Positions 15,621 to 23,379 of a DNA stretch of 28,531 bases are shown here, in pieces. Under the pieces are notes generated by a model. The model saw only the letters and a list, made by a program, of their open reading frames with translations. It did no database searches and had not been told where the DNA came from. Where the stretch lies: NCBI GenBank assembly GCA_002371025.1, contig DFFQ01000210.1:1-28531 (forward strand), given 5' to 3'. The stretch comes from Lachnospiraceae bacterium UBA3772. GTDB taxonomy: Bacteria; Bacillota; Clostridia; Lachnospirales; Lachnospiraceae. The position numbers and the translations under genes were made by a program. How positions within the stretch are numbered: position 1 is the stretch's first letter; the number at the start of each line of letters is the position of its first letter.

Positions 15621-15729
15621 CACAGAAATGAGCCATACTCTCCGGGACTATGGACCACTCGTCCCCAGACCTAGGTTGACATAAAAATGGACCACTGTCC
15701 CCGGGACCTAGGTCCACTTTTATGTTAAC
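15621..15729. repeat. Palindromic repeat, copy G, with a partial second copy
   Basis: 15675-15729 is a full 55-bp member with a GTTGAC left end. The TAA stop of the tldE gene (15725-15727) is read from its GTTAAC end as AGT TAA. Immediately to its left, 15621-15674 is a scrambled, degenerate partial copy (AAATGAGCCATACTC, CCGGGACTATGG, then ACCTAG), as if one element landed in or recombined with another. Confidence 0.85.
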
Positions 15730-17023
15730 TGCCGGAGATGGTTACGCCAGCAACCTGAATATATGGGATTACTGTGTAGCCGCTGCAGATCTGCTCTTTT
15801 GATACAGCTTTAACATTGTTAAACATATCAATAAGGTTTCCGCTGATCATAGTTTCCTTTACAGCACCTTTAATCTCTCCATCTTCAATTAAAAACGCAT
15901 TCTTGGCTACGCCTGAAATTTCGCAGTTTGTACCAGGATAACCGCAGGAAACAGCACCAACGATAAGTCCCTTCTTAACACCCTTTACCATTTTCTCAAA
16001 AGAAATGTCACCCGGCTCAACTACAAGACTCATTGAAGAATTAGCTGCGCGTTCAATTCCTGTTTTATTAGATGTGTACTGACTAACTGCAAAGCTCTTT
16101 AATATACCATTTTCAATAACTGTATAATCCTTGGATCTAAATCCATCATCTGTATGAACTTCAAAATCCACGATTCTGTCATCCCAAGGCTTTGAAGAAA
16201 TTGTCATCTTCGGAGACATTACCTGCTGGCCTAGTCTTTCCATCCAAAGACTTGTCTTTTCAAGAACAACTATATCTTCGATAGTATTTCCAAAAAGGAA
16301 ATCCAGCATCTTCTTTGAACAATCAGGAGTAAATATAACATCTCCCTCAAATTTATCTGATATTGAAATTGGATTTATTGAATTTTCAGCATCTGTAAGA
16401 TCCTTATCAATACTTCCTAACTCGATAAATGGCTTGTCGAGATCCTTTATCGCTATCTGTGAAAAGCAGATTCCACCAGTTTTTTCTCCGTCATTTCCGG
16501 CATATTCCAAAACAAGTTCGTAATATCCATATTCAGTTTCATCTAAAGTGCCAGCAGTATTTGCAAAAATGCTATGTCCCTTAATATGGTTTGCAAACAT
16601 TTCCATTACTTTAATATTCTTATGTCTTTTCTTAATATCCTCTGAAAGTTCAATTGTTCTTTCTATAAGCTTATCAATATCAGGCTCAATAACTCCAAAC
16701 TTAAATGCCTCTGGTTCCATTCCTGTAGCGATACAAAAAGCCTCATCTTCATTTCCTGATTCAGCAGTTTTTATCGCATCATCAATTCCATTTCTTACAG
16801 CCTCATCACTGCAGTCGTTTAATTTAACCTTCCCCTCTCTTTTATCCTTTATAACCTTAATGTTAATGTTATTATCAAATAATGTTCTAAGAAGAGTGAG
16901 CTTTCCGTCCTTCATTGTGACTTCGTGCTGCTCGGTAAATGATACATTTACATCGCCCTTTACCCCTTCTTTACTTTTAAGATAATCTATTGCACTTCTA
17001 GAAATTTCACTGATTGCTGCCAT
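15725..17023 (-). CDS. pmbA: TldE/PmbA, partner of TldD protease
   Basis: This is the non-catalytic half of the TldD-TldE heterodimer, which degrades unfolded or leader-peptide substrates (established for microcin B17 maturation and CcdA turnover in E. coli). The 432-aa length fits. It carries the family's C-terminal beta-rich region ('GYPGTNCEISGVAKNAFLIEDGEI', 'MISGNLIDMFNNV') and lacks an HExxxH zinc motif, which separates it from TldD. It lies one base downstream of tldD. No RiPP precursor or modifying enzyme is visible nearby, so the substrate is open. Its stop codon is inside palindromic repeat G. Confidence 0.9.
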   Translation of the reverse strand: MAAISEISRSAIDYLKSKEGVKGDVNVSFTEQHEVTMKDGKLTLLRTLFDNNINIKVIKDKREGKVKLNDCSDEAVRNGIDDAIKTAESGNEDEAFCIATGMEPEAFKFGVIEPDIDKLIERTIELSEDIKKRHKNIKVMEMFANHIKGHSIFANTAGTLDETEYGYYELVLEYAGNDGEKTGGICFSQIAIKDLDKPFIELGSIDKDLTDAENSINPISISDKFEGDVIFTPDCSKKMLDFLFGNTIEDIVVLEKTSLWMERLGQQVMSPKMTISSKPWDDRIVDFEVHTDDGFRSKDYTVIENGILKSFAVSQYTSNKTGIERAANSSMSLVVEPGDISFEKMVKGVKKGLIVGAVSCGYPGTNCEISGVAKNAFLIEDGEIKGAVKETMISGNLIDMFNNVKAVSKEQICSGYTVIPYIQVAGVTISGS

Positions 17024-17024
17024 T

Positions 17025-18410
17025 TTATCTTCCTCCTATCATAATCTCACACTTAATAGCAGGTCCACCCATAGATACAGGCATCATTTGCTTTTTACCA
17101 CATGTACCACCTGCTGACCAGGTTACAGAGTCTGATACCATATCAACAGTTTTAAGCATATCAAATGCCACGCCTGAAACTGTTGTATCTAAAATGGCTT
17201 TGCCCAGCTTACCATTTTTAATCTCATAGCCCATAGTAACGCCAAACATAAATTCACCCGTAAGGTCCGCCTGTCCATTACCTGATGCTATAAGATAATA
17301 TCCATCATCTACTGCAGCGATCATATCTTCCAATTTATCTTTTCCTGGAAGCACAGTTGTATTTCTCATTCTGATAAGAGGCTCATCTGAAAATGCATAT
17401 CCTCTGGCATTTCCGCATGCAGATACTCCAAAATGATCCGCACTTTCACGGTCATGCATATAACCCTTCAGGATTCCATTTTCCACAAGGACTGCGTCTC
17501 TTGCTTCAACTCCTTCATCGTCAATATAAACAGGAAGTGGAGCTTCCTTACCAAAAGCAACATTGGCATAGTCCACAATGCTTACTAAATCTGAAGCTAC
17601 ACGCTTACCTAAGTAAGGACCTGCAACGGAACCACCTAAAACAAGATCTGCTTCAACAGTATGTCCTACTGCTTCATGAGCTATCATTCCTGCAACATCA
17701 GGATGAAGGATTACCTGTTTAACTCCGGCATCAGCATATACACCTTCTGCCTTATCTGTTAATTCTTTATACTGTTTATCTATTTTTTCAAACACTTCAC
17801 TGAGATTTGAAAAATTATCTTCTATATTTCCGCAACCGCTAAATGACTTTGTTCTCTCCACCGGATTGTTGTCCTTTGAAAGCTTAGTCATCATTACATA
17901 AATCGTACATCTTGGATAAGCCACATGGCCATCATTTGCATCTGAAGTTACAATTATTTTTTCCATTGTATCTTCTCTATAAACAACCATTCTGCTGACT
18001 AAATCTGTATAAGTCTTTTCAATATATGCATCGATTTCTTTGCAAAGATCTATAAGTCTTTTCTGCTCAAAATCAATGATCATTCTTTTTGATCTTATAT
18101 AATCTCCGGCAGAAACCTGACTAAACGCCTTATTTTCTTTGTTATATTTCGCAAGATATTTGGCATTCTCTGTGGCCGCCTTAATAGTTTTAATAGCAGC
18201 ATCATCTGAATACTCTGCATTAGATGCAAAACCGTAAGAGCCATTTAAATGTACCCTGGCGCAAATACCTTTCTCAGAAGAACGCTCGTTTTTAACAAGA
18301 TTTCCATTCTGTAATACGATAAGCCTTCTTCTGTTCTCCTGTCCTCTTAAAACAGATGTCATTCCTGTCTCAAAAAGAGCTTTGTGTTTCTGTAAAATGT
18401 CTTCTAGCAT
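17025..18410 (-). CDS. tldD: TldD zinc metalloprotease
   Basis: This is the catalytic subunit of the TldD-TldE protease. The zinc motif HEAVGH is at 245-250 in MIAHEAVGHTVEADLV, and the family's later Gly-rich region is present ('FGVSACGNARGYAFSDEPLIRMRN', 'GGTCGKKQMMPVSMGGPAI'). Length 461 aa is usual. ATG 18410 has a very good AAGGAGG site 6-8 bases upstream. It is followed after one base by tldE, so the two are co-translated and probably assemble in the cytosol. Confidence 0.94.
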   Translation of the reverse strand: MLEDILQKHKALFETGMTSVLRGQENRRRLIVLQNGNLVKNERSSEKGICARVHLNGSYGFASNAEYSDDAAIKTIKAATENAKYLAKYNKENKAFSQVSAGDYIRSKRMIIDFEQKRLIDLCKEIDAYIEKTYTDLVSRMVVYREDTMEKIIVTSDANDGHVAYPRCTIYVMMTKLSKDNNPVERTKSFSGCGNIEDNFSNLSEVFEKIDKQYKELTDKAEGVYADAGVKQVILHPDVAGMIAHEAVGHTVEADLVLGGSVAGPYLGKRVASDLVSIVDYANVAFGKEAPLPVYIDDEGVEARDAVLVENGILKGYMHDRESADHFGVSACGNARGYAFSDEPLIRMRNTTVLPGKDKLEDMIAAVDDGYYLIASGNGQADLTGEFMFGVTMGYEIKNGKLGKAILDTTVSGVAFDMLKTVDMVSDSVTWSAGGTCGKKQMMPVSMGGPAIKCEIMIGGR

Positions 18411-18430
18411 TTTCTTCCTCCTTTATTTTT

Positions 18431-18499
18431 CATACCTTAAAAATGAGCCATACTCCCCGGGACTATGGCTCATTGACTATGGCTCATTTTTATGTTAAC
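18431..18499. repeat. Palindromic repeat, copy H, with duplicated right arm
   Basis: The member starts with a degenerate left end (TTAAAAATGAGCCATA), keeps CCCCGGGACTATGG and has its right arm partly duplicated: GACTATGGCTCATT occurs at 18461-18474 and again at 18475-18488 before TTTATGTTAAC. It lies 9 bases beyond the stop of the broken gene at 18509-18937. Confidence 0.85.
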
Positions 18500-18508
18500 C
18501 AAGTTTAT

Positions 18509-18937
18509 TTATTCTTCTGTCAGTGGCATCTTCTTATAAAGTATCAATTTCTTTATAGCTTTGTATAAGAAAAATACCGCTAAAACAGCAAACATTATAT
18601 ATGTGCTCTTTCTCTCATGAGATGGCACAGCAATTTTATCATACTCTTCTTTTGTGAGTTTCCCAGATCTTACTGAATTAGCATCCAAATCCTTACATAA
18701 TACAATTGTATCACCTTGTTTTAAGATCCGTTCCTATTTTAAAGTCACCAACTTTAAATTGACCTGTACTGATATGACTTTCATATCCGTTTACCCCTTG
18801 TCCTTCATGAACTTCTGTCCATACCCACTCTTTTGAAGAAGATCTATACTCCAGCTTTTCTACATGTCTGACGAGACAACGCAAAGTAAATGATAATGCT
18901 CTTTTTTGTAGGTCTTTTTATTATTTTCTTTTCCCAT
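18509..18937 (-). pseudogene. Frameshifted gene for a C-terminally membrane-anchored protein
   Basis: Three minus-strand frames join to one plausible protein. An ATG at 18937 (AGGG upstream) opens MGKENNKKTYKKEHYH but stops after about 25 codons. A second frame continues as 'LVRHVEKLEYRSSSKEWVWT' and on to 'FKVGDFKIGTDLK', ending in TGA near 18712. The third frame takes over near 18724 as 'LKQGDTIVLCKDLDANSV', has one hydrophobic segment (MFAVLAVFFLYKAI) and ends at TAA 18509-18511. At least two frameshifts are therefore needed to read it through, so it is probably dead unless there are sequencing errors. The family is not recognised. Confidence 0.6.
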
Positions 18938-18978
18938 ATTTATTTTTCCCTACATTTTTATCCAAAATATCAATATTT

Positions 18979-19392
18979 TTAGAAACCATTATTTGAATAT
19001 CCATTGTTCTGATAACCATTATTTGAATATCCGTTGCTCTGATATCCATTGTTTGACTGTCCATAATTTATACTCTCATTATTTGACTGTCCATAAGTTG
19101 AATATCCGCTACCCTGAGTTCTTCTTACTAAAGCTTCAAGGTCATTTTGGCGCTGAACTATAACTTTATTTAGCTCTATTGTATAAACAATTCCATTTAA
19201 AATATATTTATAAAATATACCCATAATTACTGTAAAAAATGCTACTGCTAAATACACTATTCCATAAATGGCAGGTGCATTTCCAAATGCCCAAAATGCT
19301 ACTAACGCTATTATACCCCCATAAAGAATAAATATACCGAACACAGCCCCAGCTATTTTATTTGCTTTTGTTTCAAAATCTGATTTGTTCAT
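18979..19392 (-). CDS. Small membrane protein with an Asn/Gly/Tyr/Ser-rich tail
   Basis: The 137-aa protein has two hydrophobic segments (about 13-35 and 40-66), then a short charged helix (VQRQNDLEALVRR), then about 45 residues of low-complexity repeat built from S/Q-N-N-G-Y units (ending NGYSNNGYQNNGYSNNGF). The tail resembles prion-like or sticky disordered regions. The DNA under it is also repetitive (ATTATTTGAATATCC-like units), so repeat number could vary by slippage. ATG 19392 has AAGGAG about 11 bases upstream. Its function is not known. Confidence 0.75.
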   Translation of the reverse strand: MNKSDFETKANKIAGAVFGIFILYGGIIALVAFWAFGNAPAIYGIVYLAVAFFTVIMGIFYKYILNGIVYTIELNKVIVQRQNDLEALVRRTQGSGYSTYGQSNNESINYGQSNNGYQSNGYSNNGYQNNGYSNNGF

Positions 19393-19472
19393 CTTTTCAT
19401 ATACTCCTTTTTCGTATCATTTTTTATTGCCAAAGCACTTCTTATTTTAATCTGAATCCAACAAAAAATAAA

Positions 19473-19518
19473 GCCCAGAGTAAAATACCTGCAATAAATC
19501 ATGCATTTCACTCTGGGC
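19473..19518 (-). terminator. Intrinsic terminator after the flavin-fold protein gene
   Basis: On the minus strand GCCCAGAGTGAAAT pairs with ATTTTACTCTGGGC (one mismatch/wobble in 14 bp) around an 18-base loop, followed by TTTATTTTTT. It lies about 70 bases downstream of the gene ending at 19591. Confidence 0.88.
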
Positions 19519-19532
19519 AAAAATATCCAACG

Positions 19533-19612
19533 CACTAAAATTATAATAATCCAGAATTCTACTACTTCCGGTACACTAAATTATAATCATCTAGAACTTC
19601 ACTACTTCCGGT
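19533..19612. repeat. 40-bp tandem repeat spanning the stop codon of the flavin-fold gene
   Basis: 19533-19572 and 19574-19612 are about 90% identical (shared ends CACTAAA and ACTACTTCCGGT; period 40). The right copy encodes the last residues and TAG stop (19591-19593) of the gene; at the matching place the left copy reads TGG, so the echo has already diverged. Confidence 0.88.
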
Positions 19613-19983
19613 GCACTGGTAAATGATGAAAATGTAGCTGTTGCATTTTTAAAATAAAACACCTCTGTATTATCATCATCTGCAGAATACATTCCAGAAA
19701 GCTGTGGATAAGCATCGAGCATTGACTGCTTTGCTTCTCTTCTTTCATCTGCTTCAAGTTCCCCTGCTACTCTGATCCATTTGCCATCCTTAAAAGCTGA
19801 TATTTCAACCTTTGGATTTGCGTGGATCTGCTTTGATACATCCTTTACTTTTCCTGTCTGGATATATAGCTTTCCCTCAAAAATATTAACTGTTCCAAAA
19901 GGTCTAACCCTTGGCTGATCCTTATCAACTGTAGCAAGGAAATAAGTTCCTGCATCCTTTAAAAAATTATAAACTCTTTCCAT
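19591..19983 (-). CDS. Pyridoxamine 5'-phosphate oxidase-fold protein
   Basis: The 130-aa protein has the split-barrel flavin-binding fold: 'TYFLATVDKDQPRVRPFGTV' (about 13-32) and 'KLYIQTGKVKDVSKQI' match the family's FMN-contacting strands. It is shorter than true PdxH and lacks its C-terminal substrate residues, so it is a general flavin- or F420/haem-type member of unknown substrate. It has its own promoter (20035-20063) and terminator (19473-19518), so it is monocistronic. Its 3' end is duplicated downstream. Confidence 0.87.
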   Translation of the reverse strand: MERVYNFLKDAGTYFLATVDKDQPRVRPFGTVNIFEGKLYIQTGKVKDVSKQIHANPKVEISAFKDGKWIRVAGELEADERREAKQSMLDAYPQLSGMYSADDDNTEVFYFKNATATFSSFTSAPEVVKF

Positions 19984-20034
19984 TGAATTCTACTGGCTCC
20001 TTTCAATGATTTTTCAATATTGATCACTAATTAA

Positions 20035-20063
20035 ATAGTATGACGTTAAAACTATCAGGTCAA
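20035..20063 (-). promoter_or_regulatory. Promoter of the flavin-fold protein gene
   Basis: On the minus strand TTGACC (20058-20063), a 17-base spacer and TACTAT (20035-20040) lie about 50 bases before ATG 19983 and just downstream of palindromic repeat I. Confidence 0.6.
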
Positions 20064-20083
20064 GTCCAAACAAACCCAATTAG

Positions 20084-20137
20084 GTTGACATAAAATGATC
20101 CACACTCCCCGGGACTATGGTCCACTTTTATGTTAAC
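20084..20137. repeat. Palindromic repeat, copy I
   Basis: A 54-bp member with a decayed left half (GTTGACATAAAATGATCCACAC) and an intact right half (GGGACTATGGTCCAC then TTTTATGTTAAC). Its last base is shared with the TAG stop (20137-20139) of the importer ATPase gene, as in copy F. It is the rightmost copy in the window. Confidence 0.92.
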
Positions 20138-20880
20138 TATTCTTCGTAGGTGAAGGTGCTTAAAAATTGCTTTGCTCTTTCGGTGGAAGGGTTAAGGAAG
20201 AACCGCTTTACGTCCCTTGACTCCTCTACTATGTCACCTTTGTCTAAAAATACTATCCTGTCTGCGACTGCTTTTGCAAATGCCATCTCGTGGGTCACTA
20301 TCACCATGGTTGAGCCTTCCCGCGCCAGACTAAGCATGGTTTCTAATACTTCATGAACCATTTCAGGATCAAGAGCTGCAGTAACCTCATCAAAAAGCAG
20401 TACTTCAGGATTCATTATAAGGGCTCTTACGATTGCAACTCTTTGTTTCTGTCCACCGGACAGCTGTCTTGGGTAATAATCTTTTTTATCCTCAAGTCCC
20501 ACTTTCTTAAGCAGTTCTACTGCTTTTTCTATTACTTCATCCTTTTTTCTTTTCTGAACTTTGATAGGCGCTAAGATAATATTCTGAAGCACTGTCTTAT
20601 GAGGAAATAATTCATAAGATTGAAAGACCATCCCTACTTTTTGCCTTAACTTAAAAATGTTCCTATCCCCCGGATCAACCTTTTCTCCATCTATTTCAAC
20701 TGATCCCGAATTTATAGTCTCAAGCCCGTTTATACATCTAAGGAATGTACTTTTACCGCATCCTGAAGGGCCGATTATCACAACTACCTCCCCTTTATCA
20801 ACAGAAAGATTGATATTCTTTAATACTATATTATCCCCGTATTTTTTATTTAAATCTGTAACCTTTATAAGACTGCTCAT
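20137..20880 (-). CDS. Polar amino-acid ABC importer ATP-binding protein
   Basis: The 247-aa ATPase is of the GlnQ/TcyC class: Walker A GPSGCGKST (37-45), signature LSGGQKQRVAI, Walker B VLLFDEVTAALDPE and switch His in VTHEM. It is the last gene of the operon binding protein - permease - permease - ATPase. The Cys-codon leader peptide upstream of the operon makes cystine, cysteine or another sulfur amino acid the likely cargo; the ATPase itself carries no specificity. Its ribosome site (AGAAAGG) lies inside the left copy of the repeat at 20882-20958. Confidence 0.94.
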   Translation of the reverse strand: MSSLIKVTDLNKKYGDNIVLKNINLSVDKGEVVVIIGPSGCGKSTFLRCINGLETINSGSVEIDGEKVDPGDRNIFKLRQKVGMVFQSYELFPHKTVLQNIILAPIKVQKRKKDEVIEKAVELLKKVGLEDKKDYYPRQLSGGQKQRVAIVRALIMNPEVLLFDEVTAALDPEMVHEVLETMLSLAREGSTMVIVTHEMAFAKAVADRIVFLDKGDIVEESRDVKRFFLNPSTERAKQFLSTFTYEE

Positions 20881-20881
20881 A

Positions 20882-20958
20882 TCACGTCCAAACCTTTCTC
20901 TAAATAAAAATGAAATTCTTCAAACGTTATCTCTGTCACGCCCAACATTTCTCTAAAT
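20882..20958. repeat. Direct repeat spanning the permease stop codon
   Basis: TCACGTCCAAACCTTTCTCT-AAAT (20882-20905) and TCACGCCCAACATTTCTCT-AAAT (20936-20958) match at most positions, period 54. The right copy ends the permease gene (TGA at 20936-20938); the left copy supplies the ribosome site next to the ATPase ATG. This looks like a duplicated gene junction. Confidence 0.75.
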
Positions 20959-21610
20959 GTGCCGCCAGCCTGCTGATAGGCCAACATACCAGGAAATATA
21001 ATAAAAATACCACTAAAAATATTCCAAATGCTGCATTAGGAGAACTTCTTCTATTTGCTTCGATTATCTGCTGTGCCACCTTGAAAACCTCAACTATTCC
21101 GATCATCAGCACCAGTGATGTAGTCTTTATCATTCTGGTCACAAGATTTATCGATAAAGGAATCAGTCTTCTTAAAGTCTGTGGCAGGATGATATGATAA
21201 TAAACCTGAAATGTGCTAAGTCCCAAAGCGTAAGAAGACTCGTATTGGATCTTTGGAATGGAAGTTATCGCACCTCTTACAAGATCCCCCATTTCAATGG
21301 TTCCCCAAAAAACAAAAACTATGATAGCAGACATTTCCGCAGAAATATTAATACCAAGAGCTCTTGTACTTCCAAAATAAACAATAAAAAGCAGCACCAT
21401 CTGAGGGATTATCCTTACTATCTCCAGATAAATGCGAAACACACCTCGAATGATCCTATTTTTTGATGTCATCAGCACTCCACATATAAGCCCCAGCAAT
21501 ATACTAATGGAAACAGAAATGAGACTTATCTTAACAGATACCCAGAGTCCCTTTAATAATCTTATAAAATTAACGCCTTTAAATAAGACATCAAGTCCCA
21601 AACTCTGCAT
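20936..21610 (-). CDS. Polar amino-acid ABC importer permease (second)
   Basis: The 224-aa HisM/GlnP-type permease has about five membrane segments and the cytoplasmic coupling loop 'YESSYALGLSTFQVYYHIILPQTLRRLIP' (about 126-154), the EAA-type contact with the ATPase. It overlaps the preceding permease gene by 20 bases, so the two are translationally coupled and likely form a heterodimeric channel. The unusual C-terminal Cys-Trp-Ala ending falls in the repeat at 20882-20958. Confidence 0.92.
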   Translation of the reverse strand: MQSLGLDVLFKGVNFIRLLKGLWVSVKISLISVSISILLGLICGVLMTSKNRIIRGVFRIYLEIVRIIPQMVLLFIVYFGSTRALGINISAEMSAIIVFVFWGTIEMGDLVRGAITSIPKIQYESSYALGLSTFQVYYHIILPQTLRRLIPLSINLVTRMIKTTSLVLMIGIVEVFKVAQQIIEANRRSSPNAAFGIFLVVFLLYFLVCWPISRLAAHLEKCWA

Positions 21611-22250
21611 ATCTTACTTTCCTTTCTATAAATGTTCCTAGTATAGACACCGGGAGCAGCATAATAAGATAAAAAACCACAAGCAACGTAAGACATTCAA
21701 TTGTCTTTGCATACATTCCTATAAGATCTTTTGCTGTAAACATAAGATCCATAAGGCTTATTGTAGAAAAAACTGATGTTTCCTTTAAAAGGAAAATGAT
21801 ATTTGCCACGAGACCTGTAATACTTCTATTAAATGCCTGAGGTAATATTATATAAAAGAATACCTGTAACCTAGTCATTCCAAGTGACATTGCACTTTCG
21901 TACTGAACCTTTTCAACTGCTTCAAGCCCACTTCTAAGGGTCTCTATCATATAAGCTCCGCCCAAAAGTCCAAGTCCTATAATCCCACACTTTTCAGCAG
22001 TTATTTTTATTCCGATCTTTGGAAGGGCAAAGTAGATAAAAAATAACTGAACCAAAAGTGGTGTATTTCTAAAAAGCTCAATATAAATGGATATTATCCT
22101 TCTTATTATCGGGACTTTAAAATATATAACAGCTGCTCCTATGATTCCTAATACTAACGCAAGAAGGATTCCTAACCAGCCTATCTTAAGAGTTAACAGG
22201 AGCGCTTCATAAAATCTAGGCAGGTATTCTTTTATAGTCTCATAATTCAT
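21591..22250 (-). CDS. Polar amino-acid ABC importer permease (first)
   Basis: The 219-aa HisQ/GlnP-type permease shows 'ELFRNTPLLVQLFFIYFALP' (about 58-77), the hallmark of this subfamily, and the coupling loop 'YESAMSLGMTRLQVFFYIILPQAFNRSI'. About five membrane segments. It follows the binding-protein gene after an 84-base gap that contains a stop-codon repeat, and overlaps the second permease by 20 bases. Confidence 0.93.
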   Translation of the reverse strand: MNYETIKEYLPRFYEALLLTLKIGWLGILLALVLGIIGAAVIYFKVPIIRRIISIYIELFRNTPLLVQLFFIYFALPKIGIKITAEKCGIIGLGLLGGAYMIETLRSGLEAVEKVQYESAMSLGMTRLQVFFYIILPQAFNRSITGLVANIIFLLKETSVFSTISLMDLMFTAKDLIGMYAKTIECLTLLVVFYLIMLLPVSILGTFIERKVRYAEFGT

Positions 22251-22255
22251 CTTTT

Positions 22256-22349
22256 GTACCTTTCCAGGCTCAATTTATTTACTGCACTATCCAGTCTTTA
22301 ATGCGGCTATGTACCTTTCTGTCCTTAATTTTTCCTACTGCACTTTTCC
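22256..22349. repeat. Degenerate direct repeat around the binding-protein stop codon
   Basis: GTACCTTTC...ACTGCAC occurs at 22256-22287 and 22311-22344 (period about 55), with similar AATTT-rich middles. The right copy contains the binding-protein stop (TAG at 22335-22337); the left copy carries the ribosome site of the next gene (GGAAAGGTAC on the minus strand). Confidence 0.65.
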
Positions 22350-23258
22350 GCCTTCAACTACAAGTGTATCTTCATAATCTGCACCATATGTATCAAGAAG
22401 AGTTGCTTCATAATCTGCATGGAAGAATTTTTCATTTCCTAAATTAACGATCTCATCGTTAAGCCAGTTAAGGAGAGACTCATTTCCCTTTGTAACAGCT
22501 GGAGCGATAGTATCAGCATCTCCCAGTGAAGGAATGCCAACTGTAAAACCTTTATTTTCAAGCGAAAATGCAATAACTTCTGTATTATCATTTGCCCAGG
22601 CAGCTGCATTTCCATTTTCAAAAGCTGTCTTTGCTTCTGCATAAGCATCATATTTCTGAAGCTTGATATCAGGATAATTCTTTTCAAGATATGTCTCTGC
22701 AGTTGTACCAGAAATAACAATTATCTGATCATCCTTTGTTACTTCATCAAGGGACTTGATCACTCTTGAATCAGGAGAAATGACACCTAAAGCCACATTC
22801 ATGTAAGGAAGTGCGAAATCAACTTCTTCTGCTCTTTCCTTAGTTACTGTAAAGTTAGCAAGGATGATATCTACTTTTCCTGTCTGGAGATATTCAATTC
22901 TGTTGGCTGCTTCAGTTGAAACATAATTAACCTTTACATCCAGATCTTTAGCGATTCTCTCTGCAAGATAAACATCATATCCTGCATATTCTCCATTTTC
23001 ATCTACATAACCAAATGGACTCTTATCTGAAAATACTCCGATATTTATAGTTCCGCTTTCTTTAATCTCATCTAAAGTTCTATATACTTTTTTATCAGCA
23101 GTATTATTTTCTACTTCCTTTTTTTCTGATGCTGATGCAGCCTGCTTATTATCTGAGTCCTTAACAGTGTTCTTTCCAGCGCATCCTGTAAGTGATGCAC
23201 CTACAAGTGATGCTGCAACTGCAAGTCCTAAAAATTTCTTAAAAATACTTTTTTTCAT
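22335..23258 (-). CDS. Amino-acid ABC importer substrate-binding lipoprotein (probable sulfur amino acid)
   Basis: The 307-aa lipoprotein anchored outside the membrane has signal peptide MKKSIFKKFLGLAVAASLVG with lipobox LTGC (Cys 26), a short acidic linker, then an SBP_bac_3 domain: 'GTINIGVFSDKSPFGYVDENG', 'GYDVYLAERIAKDL', 'ILANFTVTKERAEEVDFALPY'. I chose ATG 23258, 123 bases inside a longer frame, because it has GAGGAAA before it and begins the signal peptide; the extra upstream part lies in the leader. The fold is shared by Gln, His, Arg and cystine binders, so the sulfur amino-acid assignment rests on the Cys-run leader peptide at 23408-23548 rather than on the protein. Confidence 0.9.
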   Translation of the reverse strand: MKKSIFKKFLGLAVAASLVGASLTGCAGKNTVKDSDNKQAASASEKKEVENNTADKKVYRTLDEIKESGTINIGVFSDKSPFGYVDENGEYAGYDVYLAERIAKDLDVKVNYVSTEAANRIEYLQTGKVDIILANFTVTKERAEEVDFALPYMNVALGVISPDSRVIKSLDEVTKDDQIIVISGTTAETYLEKNYPDIKLQKYDAYAEAKTAFENGNAAAWANDNTEVIAFSLENKGFTVGIPSLGDADTIAPAVTKGNESLLNWLNDEIVNLGNEKFFHADYEATLLDTYGADYEDTLVVEGGKVQ

Positions 23259-23343
23259 ATCAATTTCCTCTTTTCTTTTTTTCTGTTTTTTCTTTATTTC
23301 ATACTGGGTCTTGGCCATGGACCCATTTTTTTGCATTATTTGC

Positions 23344-23379
23344 AAAAAAATACCCGAAAGACAGTAATTTCTCCCGGGC
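23344..23379 (-). terminator. Intrinsic terminator of the importer leader (attenuator)
   Basis: On the minus strand GCCCGGGAGA pairs with TCTTTCGGGT (10 bp, three G-U) around an 8-base loop, followed by ATTTTTTTG. It is placed between the Cys leader peptide and the binding-protein gene, and its 5' arm is also the 3' half of the alternative stem at 23371-23486. Confidence 0.85.

Noticed and set aside
15725..18410. TldD/TldE as part of a RiPP (modified peptide) cluster
   Set aside because: No precursor peptide, YcaO, radical SAM or other modifying enzyme is adjacent; the pair is widespread without such genes.
4741..20137. A CRISPR array or dispersed CRISPR-like repeats
   Set aside because: Copies are separated by whole genes, are palindromic to their ends and have no regular spacers; no cas genes are present.
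6753..20137. Palindromes as insertion sequences encoding a transposase
   Set aside because: Elements are only about 55 bp with no coding capacity; any mobilising enzyme would have to act in trans and none is seen.
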